Positions 57,061-64,000 of a stretch of DNA of 64,000 nucleotides are shown piece by piece. A model generated the notes under the pieces. It was not told the DNA's origin, did not search any database, and saw only the letters and a program-made list of their open reading frames with translations. The translations under genes and the position numbers were made by a program. The DNA comes from Anthonomus grandis grandis (Eukaryota; Arthropoda; Insecta; Coleoptera; Curculionidae), in the NCBI RefSeq assembly GCF_022605725.1, contig NC_065546.1, forward strand, positions 27,958,227-28,022,226. Direction: 5' to 3'. Position 1 is the stretch's first letter. Each line of letters starts with the position of its first letter.

Positions 57061-59855
57061 TACAGGGTGGCCAAATAAGAATGCGAGGTACTGTATCTGG
57101 AAAACTATTCATCGTAGAAGCTTGCGATAAAAAAATTTATTACTAAAATAGCCAAGAGAATGACCTGGAAAATATTTTCAAGTTTCTAAAATGGCCGCTA
57201 GGGGGCGCAACTGCAATCTTGAGTCTAGAAAACTGATGTTTCTGTAAATTTTCCTGAATTAACCTAACAAAAAAATAGCTGATTATTAAAGCAGAGACTA
57301 ATCCGAACCTTTTTTATTTGAATAGTTTTGCTGTATCTCTAAAAATAAAGTGGTGGGGGGTGTTCAAAAGATGGCTTAAAACACACCCTGTATACTAAAA
57401 ACGCCTTAGCCGATTTTATCAAACTTGGGCTAGTTGAAAAGAGCTATTATTAAGCTACGAATATTATTATATTTCATGTTTTTTTAGTTTTACATCTCGC
57501 CGCTAGAGGGCTTTTTTCGGCTTTCTGACACAAATGACTAATTTTCTCAAAAAACTTAAATGCAATGGTATAAATTTTTTTATACAAAAAATAGCTTAAT
57601 GACGCCTAAATATGCTTGCGAAAACCGCATCTTAATATCTTCATCCTAACCTTAAATTTAGGCCAAAGAAAATTTTATATGGAAATCCCTTAATATTTAT
57701 AAAAACTACAAAATAATTTATTTCGAATTTCTTTTATAATGTAAGTTGTGGCCCTATAAAGGACCGATTTTAAAATAAAAGGGTTTTAATGCCCCCGTAA
57801 ATGCTCGAAATGCTGACCATCACGCTCTATGCATTGCTGAAGCCTCTCATGGGTAGATAGAACTGCAGCTTCAATTTCGGCTCTCGATATGGTATGTATT
57901 GCATTACGAATGCGGTTTTTCATATCTTCTCTAGTCGTAGGCTGAGTCTGAAATACAATGTCCTTTAACCGCCCCCATAAATAGAAATCAAGACAGGTTA
58001 AGTCTGGGGATCGCGGAGACCATGGAAACAGGCTTCCTCTTCCAATCCACCGCTGTTGAAAAATGTTATTAATATGCTCTCGCACATTGCTAGCAAAATG
58101 TGCTGGACAACCATCCAACTGCAAAAACAAATTTTGCCGGACTTCCAGTGGCACATCTTCCAGCAACAACGGTAATTGATTTACCAAAAAGTTGAAAAAA
58201 ACATTGCCATTTAGAGATTGCTCAAAAAAATATGGTCCAATAATGTTGCCTCCAAGTATACCACACCACACATTTAAACTCCAGCGCCCTTGGTGCTGAA
58301 CTTCACGCAACCAATGCGGATTTTCTGCAGACCAATAATGCATGTTATGCAGGTTGACTCTACCGTCACTATTAAATGTGGCTTCATCGGTCCAAAGAAT
58401 TTTAAATAAAAATCTCTGTCCTCGCGTATCATGCCTAATATCCAATGGCAATAGTCCAACCTACGGTGAAAGTCTGCTTCTTCCAATGCCTGATGTAAAT
58501 TAACATGATATGGGTGCATTCTATAAATATATTAAAAAAAAAAGCTGAACTTAAATAAATCCATATATGGCGATGGCTATTAAAATTTACCTATTGTCCT
58601 TCAAAATATTTTGAATCGTTGTTCTTGATATGCCTAATTCAAGGGATAATGCTCTTGTGCTAACATGAGGATTTCCTTCAATATATCTTAGTACGCTGTT
58701 AATATTGTCCACATTTCTTCTAATTCTTGGCCGTTGAAACCTAGGCCGAAAACTACCATTGGCTCGTAAGTTAGCCACTAATCGGGGAAAAAATCTAACA
58801 TCGCAAGGACTTCGATTTGGATATCGAGCAGCATAAGCTCTTTTTGCTACTGCAGCATTTTGAAGACGTTCAAAATAAACCGCAAGCATATCAACAGCTT
58901 CATCGTTCGTAAAACGCATTTTGCAAAAAAAAAAATGCTCAAGTAACGTAAAACTTTTGACAACTTACTATTGACAATTTGGGGAATGTTTATAATTTGA
59001 GTAGACATTTGTTTTGTTGCATTCCATGGCCTGCTTTCTAATAATAATTTTTTTCGTATTATATCCATAGTGAATATATAACATAAAATAGGTCTAATTT
59101 TTGATATAAGCATTATTAATACTTACCTTTTAGTGATATTAGGTGATATTTTCAAAAATGGTAAATTTTGTTTTCAAAAGTAGTGAATTTTAAAAAATTC
59201 CAAAATAATTAGTATAAAAAAAATAAAATTTAAGGGTATAAAATATTCTTTGGCCTATATTTTAGGTTAGGAATAAGATATCGAGTTGCGGTTTTCGCAA
59301 AATTATTTAGACATCATTTAGCTATTTTTCTATGAAAAAAAAATCATATCAACGCATTTAAGTTTTTTGAGAAAATTGGTCATTTGTGTCAGAAAGCCGA
59401 AAAAAGCCCTCTAGCGGCGAGATGTAAAACTAAAAAAACATGAAATATAATAATATTCGTAGCTTTATAATAGCTCTTTTCAACTAGCCCAAGTTTGATA
59501 AAATCGGCTAAGGTGTTTTTAGTATACAGGGTGTGTTTTAAGCCAACTTTTGAACACCCCCCACCACTTTATTTTTAGAGATACAGCAAAACTATTCAAA
59601 TAAAAAAGGTTCGGATTAGTCTCTGCTTTAATAATCAGCTATTTTTTTGTTAGGTTAATTCAGCAAAATTTACAGAAACGTCAGTTTTCTAGATTCAAGA
59701 TTGCAGTTGCGCCCCCTAGCGGCCATTTTAGAAACTTGAAAATATTTTCCAGGTCATTCTCTTGGCCATTTTAGTATACATTTTTTTATCGCAAGCTTCT
59801 ACGATTAATAGTTTCCCAGATACAGTACCTCGCATTCTTATTTGGCCACTCTGTA
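57061..59855 (-). mobile_element. mariner-like element with ~616-bp composite TIRs
   Basis: The element lies at 57063-59853 with TA outside. Left 57063-57678 and right 59238-59853 are inverted copies with roughly 95% or better identity by eye. Inside each arm, 328 bp from the outside, lies a second inward-facing terminus: CACACCCTGTA at 57380-57392 and its mirror at 59525-59537. Each outer arm is therefore itself bounded by mariner-type ends (57063-57390 and 59527-59853). The centre holds a nearly intact two-exon transposase on the minus strand. Confidence 0.9.
57786..58919 (-). CDS. mariner transposase, two exons, one frameshift
   Basis: Exon 1 (58591-58919) starts MRFTNDEAVDMLAVYFERLQ and has the DUF4817-like region and the helix-turn-helix ALSLELGISRTTIQNILK. 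A 70-nt intron 58521-58590 (GTAAAT...TTATAG) splits an Arg codon and joins to MHPYHVNLHQALEEADF. The catalytic domain has ILWTDEATFNSDGRVNLHNM (first Asp), LQLDGCPAHFASNVREHI (second) and WSPRSPDLTCLDFYLWGRLK (third), and ends GQHFEHLRGH. The only lesion seen is one missing base in a T run at 58408-58412, between REDRDF and LFKILWTDEA. The gene cuts and pastes the element by DNA cleavage at its TIRs. Youngest-looking transposase in the window; the shift could be real or a sequencing error. Confidence 0.85.
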
Positions 59856-59914
59856 CAATAGATAGTAATGAAACAAAGTCACAGGTCTCAAATTTATTAA
59901 ACTAAAAGTCAAAG

Positions 59915-59958
59915 GATACACGTGTTTCGCCAATACTAGGCATTATCAAATCCAGTTG
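59915..59958 (-). ncRNA. hammerhead-like motif, possible Penelope remnant
   Basis: The minus strand reads GGAT, TTGATAA, TGCC, a 7-nt loop, GGC, GAAACACGTGT, ATCC. GGA/TCC can form stem I and GCC/GGC stem II. The GAAAC block is followed by a self-complementary ACACGTGT stem III. Same layout as the motifs at 8873-9045 and 45366-45412. No Penelope ORF is adjacent. Tentative. Confidence 0.35.
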
Positions 59959-59959
59959 T

Positions 59960-60980
59960 GTATTCACTAATAAAAAGGAGAAAAAAGAAGTAGAGAACAA
60001 CACTACATGATACAAGTCAAGGGTAGAATTTAAGTTAAAATTAGCAAAATCGGAAGGAGACTAGTTACTACATATTAAAATTATATAAACTAGTCTATCC
60101 TGTTCGTAGTTTAAAAGTCACTGTTGAGATATATATTTTATGGCTTATAATTAATTTTTAAAACTTATATTTATATGAAAAATAAGCTTACATATTCTCT
60201 TATAAAGAAAGAAAGTATATTTGGCATTGTCCAAATCATTGATGTGATCTAAAATTATTCATAGAAAGAAAGCTAATATCAACTTATTAAAATTATTGCT
60301 AAGATGAGTATATATTTTTGAGTTAAAAGAAAAAGAAAAATAGTATGAATATACTTTACTTTTTTTATACCTTTAAAATCCCTGATATAATAAATTATTA
60401 TAATCGACCATCAGTTTGATAATCCTCTAAAACCACTGTTGAAAATAATAATAATTTGCAAAATTATGAAGATAAACTTTTAAAGCGTTAAAATCAATAT
60501 AAAGCAGTTTAAACTATTCAAAACTCCAATAATGGAAAAAAACACAAATGACACAAACATGATTAACTTAAAATTTAACGTACATAACGCAATAATTAAA
60601 AATTAACGCACAATTATTTAATCTCCTTTAAAATCACTGCCGAGATTTGCACATAAGCAAAAACAAAAGAATTTATTTACAAGAATCGATCCGTTCTCTT
60701 TAAGCAAAAAAAAAACAAAAATTCACTAAAAAAATAATATTTATTTAAAAATCATTTGTCACCGTGTCTTAATCTACAAATTAAAGCAAATATATAATTA
60801 AAGAATAAAAATATTGACTATATACAACATTAAACTCCCCTATTAAGTGAAGCTCACATCAACATTAATCACAGGTCATATATAATACACCACAACGAGT
60901 CAGCCACTAAACATTAAGTTCAATAAATAAAGTGCATTTAAACATGTTGTGCTAGGATATTTGTTAAAAATAAGCGACTT
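59960..60980. other. region downstream of the Tweedle gene with degenerate short repeats
   Basis: AT-rich. Loose copies of TTTAAAATCACTGCCGAGAT occur near 60100, 60370, 60425 and 60625, the reverse orientation of similar words at 62.7-64 kb. No gene seen. Confidence 0.3.
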
Positions 60981-60985
60981 TTGGC

Positions 60986-61978
60986 TTATTTATGGTATCC
61001 AGGTGGTCCGTATTTGGTGGAAGCACCGGCAGAAGAGTAACTGCCAGATGCAGAGTCTACTCCAGCACCACCAAAGGAACCTCCATGTCCTCCATCGTGA
61101 CCTCCAAGACCAGACAGATCAGCTCCGGAGAGATCTCCTCCATTACCACCAGAGATACCAACGGCACCACCACCATGTCCCCCAGATACAGTTTCCTTCT
61201 GAGTGTTGTACTTGATGAAGTAGACTTCCGGTTTGCTGGGCTGCGTTGGAGCTGGAGTAGGCACGACGATTTCCGGTTGCTCTTCCGGCTTTTTCACCAA
61301 AACGTACACCAAGGTCTTCTCTTCGTTCTGCGGTTGAGCAGGGATTATCGGGGCAGTTGGAGTAGGTGGACTTGGAGCTTTAATGAAGATAATCTTGTAA
61401 TGCTTCTGAGGGGCGGCAACTGGAAGGATCCTTGGTGCCTGTGGCTGCTCAGGCTCTTCGGGGGCAACGTGCACGTAAACGTGTTTATGTACCGTTGGAC
61501 CGGCGGCAGCGGATTGATCGAATCCACCAAAACCGATACCGCTACCGAAACCGGAGCCGCCTCCGGAGAAGCTTGACGAGCTGTCGAAACCGCTAGAGAT
61601 TCCTGGTCCAGAGTGTCCACCACCGGAGATTCCTAGTCCTGAGTGTCCACCACCAATGAAGCTACCGCCTCCTAAAGCGTGACCGCCTCCCAATGAACCG
61701 CCTCCCAATGAGCCAATGCCTCCGATGTGTCCCGAGGAGGGTGAGGGGTAGTTGTAGCCCACCGGAGGTTCCGGACGTGCTGAGGCCAGAGCCACAAAGA
61801 AGGCAAACTGAAATCAGAAAAAGAGTTTATAACAAAAACTGATACAGTTTAGAGGTCACTTAAATAACACAAGAACTAGGGCACTTCACTAGCAAATAAA
61901 AAGTCCTTAATCTCTGAAGATGGGGCACAGTAAAGTCCGTTGATGATTATCAGCAATACTTACCAGGAACGGTTTCAT
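60986..61978 (-). CDS. Tweedle cuticle protein (DUF243)
   Basis: Exon 1 (61964-61978) encodes MKPFL. The phase-0 intron 61808-61963 leads to exon 2 (60986-61807), giving 278 residues. The signal peptide MKPFLFAFFVALASA precedes a Gly/Ser-rich region (GGGSLGGGHALGGG...). The DUF243 domain follows: VHKHVYVHVAPEEPE, PQKHYKIIFIKAPSPPTPT, EEKTLVYVLVKKPEEQPEIV, PSKPEVYFIKYNTQKE. The C-terminus is Gly/Ser/Ala-rich, ending YGPPGYHK. Tweedle proteins are secreted, bind chitin and shape insect cuticle. The tiny first exon ending within the signal peptide is usual for insect cuticle genes. It is GC-richer than its surroundings, which is common for Gly-rich coding DNA. Confidence 0.95.
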
Positions 61979-62041
61979 GGTTTCGGATATTTGTTGTTGT
62001 TTATCGGTCAAACCTCGACTCCGATTGCCACCATTTTAAAT

Positions 62042-62051
62042 CTTTTTATAC
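62042..62051 (-). promoter_or_regulatory. TATA box of the Tweedle gene
   Basis: The minus strand reads GTATAAAAAG, 64-73 bp upstream of the ATG at 61978. This fits a start of transcription near 62015 and a leader of about 40 nt. Confidence 0.75.
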
Positions 62052-62639
62052 TTAAATTTCGGCTGGCGGTTTCCCCCCCGGTTCCCCCCTCGGCGATTTA
62101 GAATGGACAAGAGTACCATCTCCGAAAATGGTGTTACGATTTTTTTTTCAAGTGAATGGACGCGGTACGGTCTAAAGGATCATCTCAGATTGCTCAAGGA
62201 TTCATTTCGGTTTTAATAATTCTTACGATGAATGAGTGTTAATCTTTAATTTTTTTGTGTGATTTTCGTGAAAGGATTCGGGGATCGAGGTGTCAAGGAA
62301 ATATCTTATTAGTTTGTAAATTTAATAAAATTGCTTTCCATTTCGATAAGAATGAATCACACTGTAGGTTAAAATTAATAACTTGAAAACGTATTAATGA
62401 TTAATTAAAAAAAAAGAAAGCCATGATTTTTTCTCGGCAAATTATTCGTTCTTGTATACATTTAATTTATAAATTTTCGGATTTTATATAAAATTTTTCA
62501 AAATTTGAGGGGTTACATGAGATACTTTGATCTAACTGTTTTAAAGATATTCATAGCTAAAAAGTTGGGGGGATTGCAATGCGCTCAGTACAGAAATATA
62601 AATATATCCCTTAATGGCTTGAAAGTGATCAAATCTTGA

Positions 62640-64000
62640 GCTTAATTTAATTTTTTTGTTCTTGCTCAAGTGCAAATCATTTTTGCGTTTTTTGCATTTT
62701 TCCCTTTTTAAAGATTTAAACAGTTAAATTCTTTATAGTGATTTTAAGGGATTGTCAAATGGATGTTTATGGAATTAAAGAGGATCGCATGAAAAAAAAA
62801 TCATATCAATGATTTTAAGGATAAAATGGTAAAAAGATTAAACAATGTTTAGACAGCATGCATGAATGCATTTATATCAACAGTAATTTTACTAATTCGG
62901 TTGTAGTTTTCTTTCTATAATAAAATCTAGATCATAGCGATAATTTTGAAAATGCTAAAGCAAGCAAATACATTATTTTCCCATTGTCAGAGATGATATA
63001 AACATTATACAGAATTGGGTTATTTTTTCCCTTTTGGAAGATTCTTTCAATGTTTTAAAATCATTGAACACCATTACAGTAATTTTAAAAATTTGAGCAG
63101 AGCAGGATCAGTTAATGAAAATTATAATTTTTTTTTCTTAGCAGGGATTCATAAAATTGATGCCTTAAGTAATAATAGCACCACCAAGTTTAAAGTTTAT
63201 CTTTATTGGCTTAGATGTAATAAAATATTTATCACGGCAATATTTTTAAACATATAAATAGCATATGCACAATGGACATTTTTTTCTTTGTCTTTTAACT
63301 CAACAAATATTTATCTTAAGAGAAATTTTAAATTTAAGGATATGGTGCCAGTAATTTTTTTTTATAATTTCGTTAATGCTAAGGGCTAGTAAATAAATTA
63401 TTTTTCCAATATCAGAGACTATATAAATTTTATTTTTTATATAAATATTTCACAACCCATAAAATATTTTTCTCTACAGTGATCTTAAGAGTTATGCCAA
63501 TATTTCGGTTAGCTAAAAACTTTATCTCATAAATTTGTCATTACTTTTTCCCTTAATTATCTCGAAAGCAATTTGAAAATCCATGGCTTGTCAAATTATT
63601 TTTTTAACCCAACAGTGACAGGATTTACTTTTTTCCCTATCTCGGATATTCATCTCAATTGTGATTCTAAAAATTTCATTAGCAAAGTAAGAAAATACTT
63701 GTTTTTGGTTGCAAATCTTTATTTCGGCAATGATTTTTTTAAAACTATAATTTTCATGATTTTTCTCCTTCCGGAGATTTAAACATTTGAACATCATTAC
63801 TCTTTACACATGATTTTAAAGCTTTAAAAAAGTATCTTAAATCATTAAATCTTAATCTCAGCAGTGATTAGGAAGCCAGTATAAATATTTTTTTATTATT
63901 GAACTAAATAACAAACTCTCTTTTGTTCTATTAATTAAAAAAAATATACAGCTCAGCATCAGCGGTGATTTTAATATTACTTTAACTTATTGTGATTTGT
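62640..64000. repeat. degenerate ~65-bp periodic repeat upstream of the Tweedle gene
   Basis: Variants of CAGCAGTGATTTTAAA recur about every 60-120 bp (near 62738, 62808, 62880, 62937, 63078, 63233, 63475, 63657, 63724, 63808, 63859 and 63963), separated by AT-rich sequence. Strongly diverged, so unit length and copy number are approximate. The short ORFs here are not credible genes. Confidence 0.4.

Noticed and set aside
60949..61623. Other ORFs over the Tweedle gene
   Set aside because: Out-of-frame shadows of the Gly-rich DUF243 coding sequence; no signal peptide or motif of their own.
1..64000. tRNA, rRNA or snRNA genes
   Set aside because: No stretch with a convincing tRNA B box plus acceptor pairing, and no rRNA-like conserved sequence, was seen by eye; a covariance-model scan was not possible.

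Overview
This window is AT-rich nuclear DNA from an insect, probably a beetle, although the order is inferred. The evidence is GT-AG introns, a Tweedle cuticle gene, an insect-type odorant-binding protein gene, and many Tc1/mariner, Jockey-like, Penelope-like and P/hAT-type elements. No bacterial, organellar or CRISPR features were seen.

Four host genes can be reconstructed with consistent splice phases. (1) An alpha-aspartyl dipeptidase (peptidase family S51) lies on the minus strand at 1078-5004 in four exons, with a complete Ser/Asp/His triad. (2) A four-exon, 250-residue minus-strand protein at 17170-20268 has a possible RII-alpha/DPY-30-like segment and an acidic tail. (3) A five-exon plus-strand secreted odorant-binding protein at 40735-44216 resembles the Obp59a type. 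(4) A two-exon minus-strand Tweedle (DUF243) cuticle protein at 60986-61978 has a TATA box. They look like unrelated housekeeping, sensory and cuticle genes separated by repeats, not an operon or cluster.

The rest is mostly a layered record of mobile elements. From left to right: a 34-bp palindromic footprint flanked by 8-bp duplications (218-267); a TIR element with a small two-exon ORF in the dipeptidase intron (3480-4150); a P-like element with 27-bp TIRs, an 8-bp duplication and a broken THAP gene (5344-8562); a Penelope-like retroelement with a long RT ORF and inverted 5' end (8841-11319); a decayed hAT element (about 11.5-15.85 kb) interrupted by a mariner foldback (13581-15254); gypsy-type LTR copies (18.4, 24.7, 26.0 and 45.9 kb); a mariner with roughly 520-bp TIRs (20673-23003); Tigger and Jockey fragments (26.9-28.6 kb); an unclassified DDE-like element with TIRs and repeated internal motifs (31899-35071); another mariner (38938-40511); a minisatellite in the odorant-binding protein intron (41.25-42.5 kb); a Penelope endonuclease fragment (44.7-45.4 kb); several Jockey copies forming a large inverted repeat (46-54 kb), one of them split by an Academ-like XPG/PIN element (51021-53473); and a mariner with about 616-bp TIRs and a nearly intact transposase (57063-59853).

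The most striking observation combines the first footprint with the P-like element. Both carry the same 17-nt terminal sequence, and the footprint is exactly 17+17 nt between perfect 8-bp duplications, which matches the 17-nt staggered cut of P-element transposase. A second candidate is a hammerhead-like fold (TTGATAA, stem, GAAAC) recurring beside Penelope-type sequences at three places.
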